Source: Levilactobacillus brevis (GTDB lineage: Bacteria; Bacillota; Bacilli; Lactobacillales; Lactobacillaceae). From it: a DNA stretch of 64,000 bases. The first letter of the stretch is position 1. Every line of letters starts with the position of its first letter. Below, piece by piece: positions 41,785-51,644 of the stretch. The position numbers and the translations under genes were made by a program. Where the stretch lies: contig CP032931.1 of the NCBI GenBank assembly GCA_003666485.1, positions 1,612,001 to 1,676,000 on the forward strand, in the 5' to 3' direction. Under the pieces are notes generated by a model, which was not told the DNA's origin, made no database searches, and saw nothing but the letters and a program-made list of their open reading frames with translations.

Positions 41785-42972
41785 TTGCAAGAAAGACATT
41801 TATTTACTTCAGAATCCGTTTCTGAGGGCCATCCCGACAAAATCGCCGATCAGATCAGTGACGCTATCTTAGATGCGATGCTGGAACAAGATCCCGATTC
41901 CCGGGTTGCCTGCGAAACGTCCGTCACGACGGGGCTTGTCCTGGTCTTTGGTGAAATTTCGACCAAGGCCTACGTCGACATCCAAAAAGTGGTTCGCGAA
42001 ACTATTAAGGAAATCGGCTACACGGATGGGCAATACGGCTTTGATGGCGACAACTGTGCCGTCCTCGTGGCGATCGACGAACAATCACCTGATATCGCGC
42101 AAGGGGTCGATGACTCTTTGGAGACGCGTGAAGGGGATGAAGATCCACTCGACAAGATTGGTGCCGGGGACCAAGGCCTCATGTTCGGCTATGCCGTCAA
42201 TGAGACGCCCGAATTAATGCCATTGCCAATCGAATTGAGCCACGCGTTGATGCGGCGAATTGCTAAGCTGCGGAAGGCGGACGTGATCGATTACTTACGG
42301 CCCGATGCCAAGGCTGAAGTCACAGTTGAGTACGACGACAACGAACGCCCAGTCCGGGTGGACACGGTTGTGCTGAGTACCCAACACGATCCTGACGTGA
42401 CGTTGGATCAAATTCGCCAAGACGTGATCGAACAAGTCATCAAGCCAGTAATTCCAGCTGACCTGTTGGACGATCAAACGAAATACTTCATTAACCCCAC
42501 GGGCCGCTTTGTGATTGGTGGACCACAAGGGGATGCCGGGTTGACCGGTCGGAAGATCATCGTCGACACGTACGGTGGTGCTGCTCACCATGGTGGTGGG
42601 GCCTTCTCCGGGAAGGACGCTACCAAGGTGGACCGTTCTGCCAGTTACGCCGCCCGGTACATTGCCAAGAACATTGTGGCGGCCGAACTCGCTACCAAGT
42701 GTGAAGTGCAGATTGCCTACGCCATTGGGGTAGCGGAACCTGTTTCCGTCTACATTAACACGTTTGGCACTGGTACCGTGGCTGAAAGCAAATTGAACGC
42801 TGCCGTTCGGCAATTGTTTGACTTGCGGCCAGCAGGTATCATCCAAATGCTTGACTTGAAGCGGCCAATTTACAAGCAGACCGCCGCATACGGTCACTTT
42901 GGCCGGACCGACATCGACTTACCTTGGGAACATCTGGATAAGGTCGACGCCTTAAAAGCAGCTGTGAAATAA
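41785..42972 (+). CDS. metK: S-adenosylmethionine synthetase
   Basis: The 395-residue enzyme makes S-adenosylmethionine from methionine and [19 protein letters not shown] is the methionine/ATP site at the N-terminus, [12 protein letters not shown] the central motif, and [17 protein letters not shown] the C-terminal P-loop-like motif. Translation starts at TTG, with GGGGGAA upstream inside the riboswitch stem, giving negative feedback by its own product. Normal length. Confidence 0.97.
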   Translation: MQERHLFTSESVSEGHPDKIADQISDAILDAMLEQDPDSRVACETSVTTGLVLVFGEISTKAYVDIQKVVRETIKEIGYTDGQYGFDGDNCAVLVAIDEQSPDIAQGVDDSLETREGDEDPLDKIGAGDQGLMFGYAVNETPELMPLPIELSHALMRRIAKLRKADVIDYLRPDAKAEVTVEYDDNERPVRVDTVVLSTQHDPDVTLDQIRQDVIEQVIKPVIPADLLDDQTKYFINPTGRFVIGGPQGDAGLTGRKIIVDTYGGAAHHGGGAFSGKDATKVDRSASYAARYIAKNIVAAELATKCEVQIAYAIGVAEPVSVYINTFGTGTVAESKLNAAVRQLFDLRPAGIIQMLDLKRPIYKQTAAYGHFGRTDIDLPWEHLDKVDALKAAVK

Positions 42973-42989
42973 TTAAACGAACACATGGG

Positions 42990-43020
42990 AGGTCGGGGCG
43001 AGCAATCGTTTCGGCCTTTT
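42990..43020 (+). terminator. metK terminator
   Basis: A 12-bp stem with several G-U pairs (AGGTCGGGGCGA with TCGTTTCGGCCT), GCAA tetraloop, then TTTT. Confidence 0.7.
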
Positions 43021-43059
43021 GCTTATCGGCAGAAGGTTGATTAACCCATTAATCCTGCG

Positions 43060-43141
43060 TGCTAATCACTAAAACTAGTGAAACCCAACTGCCGCCGGCC
43101 ACCGCGTTCCGCCCCATATTTGGTGAACGGCAGGTGGTCAG
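43060..43141 (-). repeat. Deleted A-B repeat remnant
   Basis: ACTAAAACTAGTGAAA resembles the B-side arm near 9998-10013, and CCACCGCGTTCCGCCCCATA with the GGTGAACGG border is the end of A. The interior of both elements is missing. Confidence 0.5.
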
Positions 43142-43358
43142 CTCGAACCAAGTCGTTTTGTAGTGCCAAGGTGCACGACGATTTAGCTGAAATTTACTGG
43201 CGCAATCAGAGGTTCAAAGAAAAAATTTAAGCTAACGACTTGTTTTTTTGACGGTTAGCCGTGATAATTGGTTTATTACTGAAAAACAGAAATTGGGCAG
43301 TAGCAGCAATTGGCTACGTAGATTCGTTGTGTGGTGGGGCCAACGTGAGGAGGAAATT
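43142..43358. other. Upstream region of the second MFS gene
   Basis: No clear promoter pair; an open frame continues upstream of the MFS start but without a ribosome site. Confidence 0.35.
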
Positions 43359-44840
43359 ATGTCTAAGAAACAAACTAACGTTGGTTTGGTCACTATTGCT
43401 GTCTTTGTTGCCACGTTTATGTCAGCCGTTGAGGGGACCATCGTCTCGACGGCCATGCCGACCATTGTCGGTGATCTGCACGGGGTGGCCCTCATGAACT
43501 GGGTCTTCTCTATTTTCTTACTGACCAGTGCGCTAGCGACCCCCATCTACGGGAAGTTGGCGGACACCGTTGGTCGGAAATCAGTCTTCTTGGTGGGCCT
43601 GTTCATCTTCGTGTTGGGGTCCACGCTGTCCGGCATGTCGCATAGCATGGAAACGCTGATCGCTTGGCGGGCCCTGCAAGGAATTGGGGCCGGCGCCATC
43701 ATGCCCGTGTCCTTTACGATCTTAGCCGACATCTATCCCGTTGAGCAACGGGCCCGGGTCATGGGTCTCAATGGCTCTGCCTGGGGAATTGCGGCGGTGG
43801 TCGCACCGTTACTGGGTGGGTTCATCGTCGACCAATTGAGTTGGCATTGGATCTTCTTTATTAACATTCCTATTGGGATCATTACCATCGCCCTGATTTG
43901 GTTCTTCTTAAATGAGTCAACCGAGCGTAAGGCTTTCACCATGGATTGGTTTGGTTGCTTCTGGTTATCAGTGGGGTTGTTGGCAATGATGCTGACGTTC
44001 CAGCTGCTAGGGGAAGGTCAGATCAACGTCTTGTGGGTCGTGGCCGGATTTGCCGTGGCCATCGTGGCCTTTGGGCTGTTTATTCGTCAAGAAAAACGAA
44101 CGGCCGACCCGTTGATTCCGATGTCGCTCTTCAGTAACCGCACCTTTGTGATTCAAAACCTGATTGCCGCATTGTTAAGTGGCTTCATCATGGGCTTTGA
44201 AGTTTATTTACCCACTTGGACACAGGGCCTCTTAGGCTTAATGGCGTCACAAGCTGGGTTTGCCATCACGCCAAGCTCGTTGATGTGGATCGTGGGGTCG
44301 TTTATTGCGGGGAAGCTCCTGTTGAACCGCTCACCTTACAGTATCGTGAATTTGGCGTTGGCGCTGGTCTTAGTCGGGGCCGTCACGATGGCTGTGATTC
44401 CGGCTAGCACGCCGTTCTGGTGCTTCTTCATTATCGCTGCCATCTGTGGGACCGGTTTTGGGATCACCATCACTACCACGACCGTGACCGTTCAAAGCAA
44501 GGTGGCCGTGGACGAAGTGGGGGTCGCTACCTCATTTAACACGTTGTCGCGGACGCTGGGGCAAACTATCATGGTCTCCATCTTTGGGATTATCATGAAC
44601 CTGGAAATGGCCCGGGGCGTTGCCAGTCATCCCGGCACCAGCATGGCAATGATGAATAAGTTAATTAACCCGCAGACGGCTAAAGAATTGCCGGCGCACT
44701 TGTTACCGACCCTACATGGTATCCTATATCAAGGGCTCCACGTCATCTTCATTGGCGGGGCACTGCTGATTGTCATCTCATTCTTAGTGAACTTTTTTGA
44801 TCGCAAGGATACAGAACAGGTTGCGGGGCACCAGGGGTAA
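43359..44840 (+). CDS. MFS multidrug transporter, DHA2 (14-span) type
   Basis: The 493-residue protein shows the 14-helix drug/H+ antiporter pattern: SAVEGTIVSTAMPTIVGDL (motif D1), GKLADTVGRKSVFLVG (motif A), RALQGIGAGAIMP (motif B) and GSAWGIAAVVAPLLGGFI (motif C). Substrate is unknown. GTGAGGAGGAAATT precedes ATG 43359. No dedicated regulator gene is next to it. Confidence 0.88.
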   Translation: MSKKQTNVGLVTIAVFVATFMSAVEGTIVSTAMPTIVGDLHGVALMNWVFSIFLLTSALATPIYGKLADTVGRKSVFLVGLFIFVLGSTLSGMSHSMETLIAWRALQGIGAGAIMPVSFTILADIYPVEQRARVMGLNGSAWGIAAVVAPLLGGFIVDQLSWHWIFFINIPIGIITIALIWFFLNESTERKAFTMDWFGCFWLSVGLLAMMLTFQLLGEGQINVLWVVAGFAVAIVAFGLFIRQEKRTADPLIPMSLFSNRTFVIQNLIAALLSGFIMGFEVYLPTWTQGLLGLMASQAGFAITPSSLMWIVGSFIAGKLLLNRSPYSIVNLALALVLVGAVTMAVIPASTPFWCFFIIAAICGTGFGITITTTTVTVQSKVAVDEVGVATSFNTLSRTLGQTIMVSIFGIIMNLEMARGVASHPGTSMAMMNKLINPQTAKELPAHLLPTLHGILYQGLHVIFIGGALLIVISFLVNFFDRKDTEQVAGHQG

Positions 44841-44905
44841 TTAGTCCCGTTTTAAGTTAAGTTACGGTATAATAATGCTAAACAACCAAAAGTGGAGGCG
44901 ATAAG

Positions 44906-45229
44906 ATGTTTGAAAGTAATCACGCACGGTACGCAAGTTATGGCACGGTTGCGGCCTTGCCGGATAATATGATTGACGCAATCTGGCAGATTATTGATCA
45001 CGACCTCCAAGGGTTGTTTCCATTAGATAATCTGTTGACGTTTAAGCTACACAACCACCAAGGCAATACGACCTTTGAATACGTCCAGTCGGATGACAAG
45101 CAAATGACGTTGCGGGCGGGATTCGACACGGACTTTGGCTACACGCCAGAGCTGCCAGAAACGGTGTTGGCTTACGACGATGGTGACAGTCAGATTATCC
45201 TGCTGCCATCTGAAACGAATGACCGGTAA
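44906..45229 (+). CDS. DUF960-like small protein
   Basis: The 107-residue protein (ARYASYGTVAALPDNMIDAI ... LLTFKLHNHQGNTTFEYVQS) resembles DUF960 proteins of Lactobacillales, of unknown function. GTGGAGGCG precedes the ATG. It is monocistronic with a strong terminator. Confidence 0.7.
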   Translation: MFESNHARYASYGTVAALPDNMIDAIWQIIDHDLQGLFPLDNLLTFKLHNHQGNTTFEYVQSDDKQMTLRAGFDTDFGYTPELPETVLAYDDGDSQIILLPSETNDR

Positions 45230-45243
45230 AAATTGACGCAATG

Positions 45244-45293
45244 AAAATGGTGATTGTGACGGGGGATGTCCGCTGTCGCAATCACCATTTTTT
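45244..45293 (+). terminator. Terminator of the DUF960-like gene
   Basis: AAAATGGTGATTG pairs with CAATCACCATTTT, long loop, then T-run. Confidence 0.85.
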
Positions 45294-45397
45294 GTTTTGT
45301 CTGAGAGTTGTTTAGTAAATTTAAACGGTCGACGCAAATCTGATAACAGGTGCTGTCTAAAATTCGGCGAGCCGGCTGCAAGTGTTCTGCTAAAGGT

Positions 45398-45544
45398 TGC
45401 AAGTTTAAAAGTAGCTAAACTTATGGTGACACCAGGGTTTACAGGGATAAAATTAGTCTTTGAACGTCATGTAGTCCGTACTGGCCGCCTTACCGTCCGC
45501 CCACAGCGTTCCGGCCCATATTCGGCGAACGGTAAGGCGGCCAG
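45398..45544 (+). repeat. A-side arm plus solo border palindrome
   Basis: The A-side arm (GGTTGCAAG, AAAATTAGTC, GTAGTCC) leads into CTGGCCGCCTTACCGT (45481-45496), which is perfectly complementary over 16 bp to ACGGTAAGGCGGCCAG (45529-45544). The whole A interior is replaced by about 32 bases, leaving a border-to-border palindrome. Confidence 0.7.
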
Positions 45545-45565
45545 TCCACACAAAAATCGTCAGGA

Positions 45566-46336
45566 CTACTGAATCAAACCAAAGTGACGGAGCCCGTGGA
45601 CGATGCCGTCAGTCGTATTAGAAGTGGTGACGTAAGCGGCTTTAGCCTTGGCTTCCGGCACCCCGTTGCCCATAGAAATCGGTACGTCGACCTCATCAAA
45701 CATTTGCAGGTCATTGTAGCCGTCGCCAAACGCGTACGTTTTCACGCCTTGAAGACCAGCCTTATCCAGTAGAGCTTGAATGCCGGACTGCTTGCTGACG
45801 CCGTGGACCATGGTGTCTAAGCAGCGTGGGTTGTTGCGGACCAGGTCTAATTGGCCAGCAAATTGATCGTGGTATAATTGATCTTTATCGCGGTTGAAGA
45901 CGTTGATGAAGTTAATCTCTTGATGTTGGTACCAATCAGGATCGACCACGGGGTTCAGCCGCAACAGCTGAAAGTTTTCGGTCGTGTCGGCGTTGGCCTG
46001 ACTGAGCCGGAAGCCTGCACGATTGTAGTAGGCCAGTGGATCATGGTGAGCGTTGGCGAAGGCCGTGATGGCCGCTAACGTTGGCTGATCAATGATGGAA
46101 GCGGTGAGGCGTTTGCCTTCAAACTGCACGTAACTTCCGTTGGCACCGACGACAGAATCAATGCCAGTGGCGTCTAAAACATATTGAATCTCAAAAATGT
46201 TTCTTCCTGTCGCAATAACTGGTAAAATATGATGTTGTTGCATTTCGTGAATGGCAGCGATGCTGGCTGGCAAGACGTTCTTGTGGTCGTCAAACAAGGT
46301 GCTATCCAAATCAAAAAAGACGATTGCTTGATACAT
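45566..46336 (-). CDS. HAD-superfamily phosphatase, Cof type
   Basis: The 256-residue hydrolase has FFDLDSTLFDD (catalytic Asp pair), VIATGRN (motif II) and FGDGYNDLQMF (motif IV) with a Cof-type cap domain. It probably dephosphorylates sugar phosphates or cofactors such as FMN or pyridoxal phosphate; the substrate cannot be read from sequence. AGGAGG precedes the ATG. It diverges from the deoxynucleoside kinase gene. Confidence 0.9.
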   Translation of the reverse strand: MYQAIVFFDLDSTLFDDHKNVLPASIAAIHEMQQHHILPVIATGRNIFEIQYVLDATGIDSVVGANGSYVQFEGKRLTASIIDQPTLAAITAFANAHHDPLAYYNRAGFRLSQANADTTENFQLLRLNPVVDPDWYQHQEINFINVFNRDKDQLYHDQFAGQLDLVRNNPRCLDTMVHGVSKQSGIQALLDKAGLQGVKTYAFGDGYNDLQMFDEVDVPISMGNGVPEAKAKAAYVTTSNTTDGIVHGLRHFGLIQ

Positions 46337-46490
46337 ATTTAACCTCCTAAATGTTGACGTGTTGCGGTTCTATTATACAGCAAGAACCAAAGTTGACGAA
46401 ATGGCGGAAATTTTTTTTGCCAAGCAAATGTAGTAGTTGCCATTTTTATGTTACACTATATCTTGTATTTTTAATTAAAGAGGGGCTATC

Positions 46491-47135
46491 ATGGTGATAA
46501 TTACAGCTGGAATGATCGGTGTCGGTAAAACGACCCTTACTGGAAAGATTGCGTCACACTTGGAAACTCAAGCATTTTTTGAACCGGTTGGTGATAACCC
46601 AGTGTTACCACTTTACTACCGGGACCCAAAGCAATATGGGTTCTTGCTACAAATTTACTTCCTGAACAAGCGGTTTAGCATGATCAAACGGGCCCTTGCG
46701 GACGACAACAATGTCCTGGACCGTTCAATCTATGAAGACGCGCTCTTCACGCGGGAAAACAACGCAGAAGGCAACATTACGGACACTGAGCTGGAAGTTT
46801 ACCTCAACCTGCTGGACAACATGATGAATGAACTGAATGAATTGCCAAAGAAGGCCCCCGATTTGTTGGTTTACGCTGACGCTGACTTCGACACGATCCT
46901 CCACCGGATCAAGAAGCGGGGCCGTGACTACGAACAATTCGATGATAATCCTGAATTGGAATCATACTACAAGAAGATGTGGACAGCCTACCAAGGCTGG
47001 TTCGCAGACTATGACGTGAGCCCTAAGATCAAGATCGACTTGCAAAAGTACGACCTGGATGTTCCCGGCAACACAGAATTGGTACTGGCCCAAATCGACG
47101 ATGCCTTAAAGGACATCCGCACGCCAGTTAAATAA
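46491..47135 (+). CDS. Deoxynucleoside kinase (dAdo/dGuo/dCyd kinase type)
   Basis: The 214-residue kinase has the P-loop GMIGVGKTTLTGK, the DRSIYEDALF (DRS) motif and a lid region KKRGRDYEQ. It phosphorylates deoxynucleosides for dNTP salvage, important in lactobacilli that rely on salvage. Lactobacilli often carry two related subunits; only one is here. AAGAGGGG precedes the ATG. Confidence 0.92.
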   Translation: MVIITAGMIGVGKTTLTGKIASHLETQAFFEPVGDNPVLPLYYRDPKQYGFLLQIYFLNKRFSMIKRALADDNNVLDRSIYEDALFTRENNAEGNITDTELEVYLNLLDNMMNELNELPKKAPDLLVYADADFDTILHRIKKRGRDYEQFDDNPELESYYKKMWTAYQGWFADYDVSPKIKIDLQKYDLDVPGNTELVLAQIDDALKDIRTPVK

Positions 47136-47144
47136 GCACGTTGA

Positions 47145-47179
47145 AGCCACCACCGGTTTAATCGGTTGGTGGTTTTTTT
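47145..47179 (+). terminator. Deoxynucleoside kinase terminator
   Basis: CCACCACCGG with CGGTTGGTGG (one mismatch), followed by seven T. Confidence 0.75.
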
Positions 47180-47355
47180 ATGGGACGAAATCGTTAAGGA
47201 ATACTAAAGAAAGGGGGTCGGGGGTGACAAACGGCGGCTGGATTTCGTTAGTAAGTGTATAGGGGCCAAAGATTGCGGATTGAAGAATGAAGGTCGACTA
47301 GAATTAATATCATTCAGCGCGATAAAACTAGTTGTGTGCAGTTACGTGGTGCGCA

Positions 47356-47549
47356 CTGGCCGCCTACCGTCCGCCAAATATGGGTCGGAACGCGGTGGGC
47401 GGACGGGTCGAGCCAAAGTCCGGTTTCGACACCTCGTCTTTGAGCCGAAGGTCGCGTCTCAAAGACGCCAGTTACCTAACCAGCAAATAGCGCTGCTAAG
47501 GTAACTCCCACGGCTGAACCCATATTTGACGAACTCCGGCTACAAGGTG
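47356..47549 (+). repeat. Structured intergenic element A, copy 9
   Basis: Closing stem CAAATATGGGT with ACCCATATTTG; hairpins CTTTGAG/CTCAAAG and AGTTACC/GGTAACT. It carries an A-side arm from about 47310 and is followed by B copy 4, making a full plus-strand A-B unit. Confidence 0.8.
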
Positions 47550-47641
47550 ATTACCAATGGACAACTAATTTAACTCCTAGTGTTAGCTACTTTTTTCACT
47601 GGCTTGGAGGTTAACATACAGTTACCGAGAAACACCATCCC

Positions 47642-47826
47642 GCCGGAGTCAACCAGCAGTGCAGCCAGCTGTGTCGGCCCAGTTAGCTGGCGTTTCTGGC
47701 CAGGTTACTGGGCGGGACGACTTGAGAGACTGGTGGTTTTTGCCAGGCTTTCAAGCGAACCGGAAGACCGCTCCTCAGTCTGGAGGTGTTCCCCAGAGCA
47801 GGCGGAACTGTTGGCTGACGGAGGCA
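47642..47826 (+). repeat. Structured intergenic element B, copy 4
   Basis: The inner stems CCCAGT/ACTGGG and CTTGAGAG/CTTTCAAG replace those of other B copies with different sequences but kept pairing. GGCTGACGGAGG closes the outer stem. Confidence 0.7.
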
Positions 47827-47881
47827 TTCTGGTTTCGCAAATCTAAGTGGTTAGAATATTAGTCAACCGTCAATCGAAACC

Positions 47882-47921
47882 AAAAGAGCACGCCGCCTCC
47901 AGTATCGGAAGCCACGTGCTC
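47882..47921 (-). terminator. pgmB terminator
   Basis: On the minus strand GAGCACG pairs with CGTGCTC around an inner GCTTCC/GGAGGC hairpin, then TTTT. Confidence 0.75.
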
Positions 47922-47929
47922 AAACAGAT

Positions 47930-48601
47930 TTAACCCAGTTTCTTAGCGATGTTGGCCAACGTGACTTCTGCTGTGTCCGCGAAGACCATGTCAGCGGCGC
48001 CCAATTCTGTGGCGTCACCAATGCCCAGGGAGACTTCGCCAGCGGCATTGATAGCGGCGACACCAGCGGCGGCATCCTCGACCCCAATGCATTGGTCAGC
48101 AGGGAGGTTCAAGAGTTCCGCGCCCTTGGTGTAGATTTCTGGATCCGGCTTGCCGTGGGTCAGGCTAGCGGGGTCAACGATCTTGGGAAAGTAGTCGGCC
48201 AGCTGTAATTTGCCCAGAACCCGTGGCGCGTTCTTGGAGGCGGACGCCAGTGACAATTGATACCCCTTGGCACGCAGGTCATCCAAGAAGGCCTTCATAC
48301 CAGGTAAAATGTTAGCGGGCGTCATCTTATCGACTTCGGCCACGTAGTTCGTGTTTTTTTGGGTGGCCAGTTGTTCCTTTTCGGCTGGGGTGTAGTCGTT
48401 TTCCTTGCCGCCAGCCTTGAGGATCATTTCCAACGAGTCCATCCGGCTAATGCCCTTCAAGCCGTTGGCCAGTTCGTCGCTCCAAGCTACGCCCAAAGAA
48501 TCGGCGAGTTGGTGCCAAGCGGTCCCGTGCAAAATGGAGGTGTCGGTGATGACACCGTCGAGGTCAAAAACAAATCCTTTAATATCAGCAAACTTAGTCA
48601 T
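47930..48601 (-). CDS. pgmB: Beta-phosphoglucomutase
   Basis: The 223-residue HAD enzyme turns beta-glucose 1-phosphate into glucose 6-phosphate. FDLDGVITDTS contains the phosphorylated Asp and the acid/base Asp, LKGISRMDSL is the substrate-binding cap loop, and GKPDPEIY and GVEDAAAGV complete the site. The gene lies 12 bases after the GH65 phosphorylase, whose product it consumes. Start ATG 48601 follows AAGGAGTG; an ATG three codons upstream is less well placed. Confidence 0.95.
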   Translation of the reverse strand: MTKFADIKGFVFDLDGVITDTSILHGTAWHQLADSLGVAWSDELANGLKGISRMDSLEMILKAGGKENDYTPAEKEQLATQKNTNYVAEVDKMTPANILPGMKAFLDDLRAKGYQLSLASASKNAPRVLGKLQLADYFPKIVDPASLTHGKPDPEIYTKGAELLNLPADQCIGVEDAAAGVAAINAAGEVSLGIGDATELGAADMVFADTAEVTLANIAKKLG

Positions 48602-48613
48602 GTAAAGCACTCC

Positions 48614-51328
48614 TTAATAAGTGATAGTTTGTGGAACGTTAGGTTTTAGTGAAACAGTTTGTTGCCCAATTTTAAGTGTTGCGGTGTGGTCTGCCGTGAC
48701 GGTCACACGATGGTGATCGATGGCAAAGGTGTAGCGCGTCCCGCGTAGCAGGTGGCTGAATTTAACGGCATCCCAGGCTTGTGGCAAATGCGGATTGACC
48801 GTCAACTGTTCTGCCAAGGCGTCGACTCCGGCGTAGTAACGCGTCGACATCAAGGTGACGGCGCCCATGACGCCCAGGTGAATGCCTTCGGCTGTGGTAC
48901 CACCCTGGATATCGTAGTAGTCAGAGAACAACGCCTGGGAGAAGAGCTTCCAGGATTGGTCCATGTTGCCAGCCATGGCGGTCAGCGCGGCATAAACGAT
49001 GCGTGACAGCGTGGAGCCATGGGTCGTGCGGTCCAGGTAGTACTGCAGATTTTGCAGTAAAGCGCGGCGGGGCAGGTCATAGCCCAACTGTTTGAGTAGC
49101 CCCAAGACCTGGGACGCATCCAGATTGTAAAAGGCCATGAGCGCGTCGGCTTGTTTAGCCACTTGGTAGGCGTCGGGCGTTTTGCCTTCCGCCTTTAGGA
49201 TGCGGTCCATCCGCGAAATGTCCCCATACTTTTGCCGATACTTGGTGAAGTCCAGTTGCGGCAGCTTGAAGTAGCCCTCGAATTGGCCGATGATGCCGTC
49301 TGGACTGATGTCGAGCTTGAGGTGATGACTGACAGCGGCAAATTGCTTAAGCGTATCGTCAGTCACCTGTGTCTTGTGATCGACTGCCTGCAAGGTTTTA
49401 GGCGGCAACGTTTGCCGAATCTGCTTGAGCTGGTTGAACAGCCAGGTGACCATCAGATTGGTGTAAGCATTGTTGGCCAGGCCCGTCGTATCAGCGTTGG
49501 GATAATTCTCGTGGAACTCGTCCGGGCCCATGACCTTGTCAATCGTGTAACGGTGAGTGGCGTTGTTCAATGTGGTCTTGCTGAGCCAGAATTGGCCGAT
49601 CTCCTGTAGCATTTCCAAACCGTACTTTGCCATGAAATCGGTATCGCCGGTGATGCGGGTATACAGGATGACGTTGTAGGCAATGGCCAAGGAAACGTGG
49701 CGTTGGAGGGACGAGTAGTCGGGGTCCCAGGTGTTGGTCAACGGATTCAGGTGGGTGACCTGTGACTGTTCATCGCCGTGTTCACCGGATTGCCACGGGA
49801 ACATGGCCCCGGCATAGCCAGCCGCTTGGGCGTTCTTCTTGGCTGCGGGCAAACGCCGGTAGCGATAAAGCAAAAGCTGCCGGGTCAGCTTCGGGTCGTG
49901 GAGCGCGAAGACGGGCAAATCAAACATTTCATCCCAGAACACGTGTCCCCGGTAAGCTTCACCGTCCAGTCCCCGGGCGTTGATCGAAGCGTCGATCTGA
50001 CCCGAACGAATCGCCTGGACCGCCGAGAAGAGGTGATACAGGTTGACCCGAGTCAGTTTTTGCGACGTGATATCGCCGCTGATTTGGATATCGGCGTCCG
50101 CCCAACGGCTTTGCCAGTAGTTGGTGCTGCTGGTCAGAGTGTCTTCAAAGGAGGCTTGCTTGAGCTCAGCGGTGGCTGCTTTCAGGAGATTGCCAGTTGT
50201 TTCGCGACTGGTGAAGAGGACCACATTTTTTTCAAAGGTATAGGTGTGTTGTGGTTGAACTTCGACCGAGCGCATTTGCCGGACTTGTTGTTCCGCGTTG
50301 GGCCGGGTATCGCTAGGCGCGTTCAGGGATTCACCAGGACCGGTCAAATGCGCACCGATGGCCATATCGACGTGGGATGAACGCGTTTGCGCTTCCAAAA
50401 AGATGCTATCGGGTTGTTGGCTGGTGCCGGTGATCCGGAGGTGCCGTTGGTCAAAGGCGTTGTAGCGCGCCACGTTGCCGTTGACGACGCTACCGTCGAT
50501 GGTCGAATAGACCTGTAGGCTGCCCGCAAAGTTGATGGGCGTGATGCTGTAGCGAATCGCCAGGCGGTGCCAGTCCTTGAAGTTGGCCAGCTTGCTGGTC
50601 TTGATCTGCAACGTGTGACCGGTCGATAGCTGAACCAGCATGGTCGTGGTCAGCGTCCCGGTGTGAAGGTCCAGGCTCCGGTAGATGTCTTGGATATCAG
50701 CGGCCTTAATTTGAAAGGGATTCTGGTGATCGACGCCAAAGGACAGGGCTTGGGCGTTCGGTAGGTTGACCAGGTCTTCGTTGGTGACTTGGCGACCGTT
50801 GAGATTGGTGGTCAACTGGTCATATAATCCCGCCGTATACATGCCGGGGTAGTTGTCCGCGTCCGCGTGGGCTTCCGTATAAGCGCCCCGCACACCAAAG
50901 AATCCGTTGCCCACCGTGAGCATGGCTTCCTGGCCGTAATTGCGCTTGCCTTGGTACTGACCATAATAGTCCAGGTGCCATGTTAAGTAGTCGCGTTTGG
51001 CCTGTAAGGCGGCTTCTAGGCCCTGATTGGCAATGGCCTGCTTGCTGACGACCGGAATGTTTAGCATGTTGGTGATGGCCAGGCCGATATCGATTCGTTG
51101 GTGATTGATGCCCACGACCGTATCGGAGAAGGGGTAGCTCAAGGCGTTATCGACCACGGCGGCATCCACGTCGAGCCCCGCTAATTTCAGCCGGAGATTC
51201 TCAAGGTTTTCGCCAATCGTCTGTTCCGAATTGTATGCAATAATAAATTGCCGCTCGCCAGACTGATCTGTCGGGTGGTAGCTGACTTCCAAAGAATCAT
51301 CTAAAACGTGTAATGTAATGATTTTCAA
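48614..51328 (-). CDS. GH65 disaccharide phosphorylase (maltose/kojibiose/trehalose type)
   Basis: The 904-residue protein contains the full GH65 fold: the beta-sandwich domain starts near residue 118 (GQEAMLTVGNGFFGVRGAYT) and the barrel carries MGPDEFHENYPNADT with Glu604 as predicted general acid. The C-terminal phosphate-binding part includes THGSTLSRIVYA and GIHLGVMGAV. It would split an alpha-linked glucose disaccharide with phosphate to glucose and beta-glucose 1-phosphate for PgmB. The exact sugar is not readable. The N-terminus is about 110-120 residues longer than classic maltose phosphorylase and its function is unknown. TTG start with AGGATG upstream. Confidence 0.88.
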   Translation of the reverse strand: MKIITLHVLDDSLEVSYHPTDQSGERQFIIAYNSEQTIGENLENLRLKLAGLDVDAAVVDNALSYPFSDTVVGINHQRIDIGLAITNMLNIPVVSKQAIANQGLEAALQAKRDYLTWHLDYYGQYQGKRNYGQEAMLTVGNGFFGVRGAYTEAHADADNYPGMYTAGLYDQLTTNLNGRQVTNEDLVNLPNAQALSFGVDHQNPFQIKAADIQDIYRSLDLHTGTLTTTMLVQLSTGHTLQIKTSKLANFKDWHRLAIRYSITPINFAGSLQVYSTIDGSVVNGNVARYNAFDQRHLRITGTSQQPDSIFLEAQTRSSHVDMAIGAHLTGPGESLNAPSDTRPNAEQQVRQMRSVEVQPQHTYTFEKNVVLFTSRETTGNLLKAATAELKQASFEDTLTSSTNYWQSRWADADIQISGDITSQKLTRVNLYHLFSAVQAIRSGQIDASINARGLDGEAYRGHVFWDEMFDLPVFALHDPKLTRQLLLYRYRRLPAAKKNAQAAGYAGAMFPWQSGEHGDEQSQVTHLNPLTNTWDPDYSSLQRHVSLAIAYNVILYTRITGDTDFMAKYGLEMLQEIGQFWLSKTTLNNATHRYTIDKVMGPDEFHENYPNADTTGLANNAYTNLMVTWLFNQLKQIRQTLPPKTLQAVDHKTQVTDDTLKQFAAVSHHLKLDISPDGIIGQFEGYFKLPQLDFTKYRQKYGDISRMDRILKAEGKTPDAYQVAKQADALMAFYNLDASQVLGLLKQLGYDLPRRALLQNLQYYLDRTTHGSTLSRIVYAALTAMAGNMDQSWKLFSQALFSDYYDIQGGTTAEGIHLGVMGAVTLMSTRYYAGVDALAEQLTVNPHLPQAWDAVKFSHLLRGTRYTFAIDHHRVTVTADHTATLKIGQQTVSLKPNVPQTITY

Positions 51329-51466
51329 AGCTGATTCGTCATCCTTTCTGCTAAATGATAGCGTATTCTTTCACGTTTAATCTTAGGCTAACTGGTCGCA
51401 ATAAGCAATTATTTCCGTTCAGAATGGTCAAAATAATAATTATCGTGAACGCCGAAATGGCGCAAT

Positions 51467-51480
51467 TGCAATCGGTTGCA
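51467..51480 (-). promoter_or_regulatory. Possible cre/LacI-type operator upstream of the GH65 gene
   Basis: TGCAATCGGTTGCA fits the loose cre pattern TGNNANCGNNNNCA and has TGCAA/TTGCA arms. It is about 140 bases ahead of the start codon, a fitting place for CcpA or a sugar repressor of the LacI family. The remaining sequence 51329-51640 shows no gene. Confidence 0.45.
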
Positions 51481-51644
51481 GCTTTTGGACGTTCTTGCTT
51501 GTGACGGTGAGAACTGACTCATGTCTGGGATGATGGTGCGCTTGTCTCCCTTGCTGAGCCGGACACGCGTATCTGGATGGATGATTAGAGCTCACTGACA
51601 ATTACGGCCATAGGAAATGTTTGGGGCAAAATATCCAAAGTCTT

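Noticed and set aside
43248-43358. Upstream start of the second MFS gene
   Set aside because: The extension has no ribosome site and precedes a good one at 43359.
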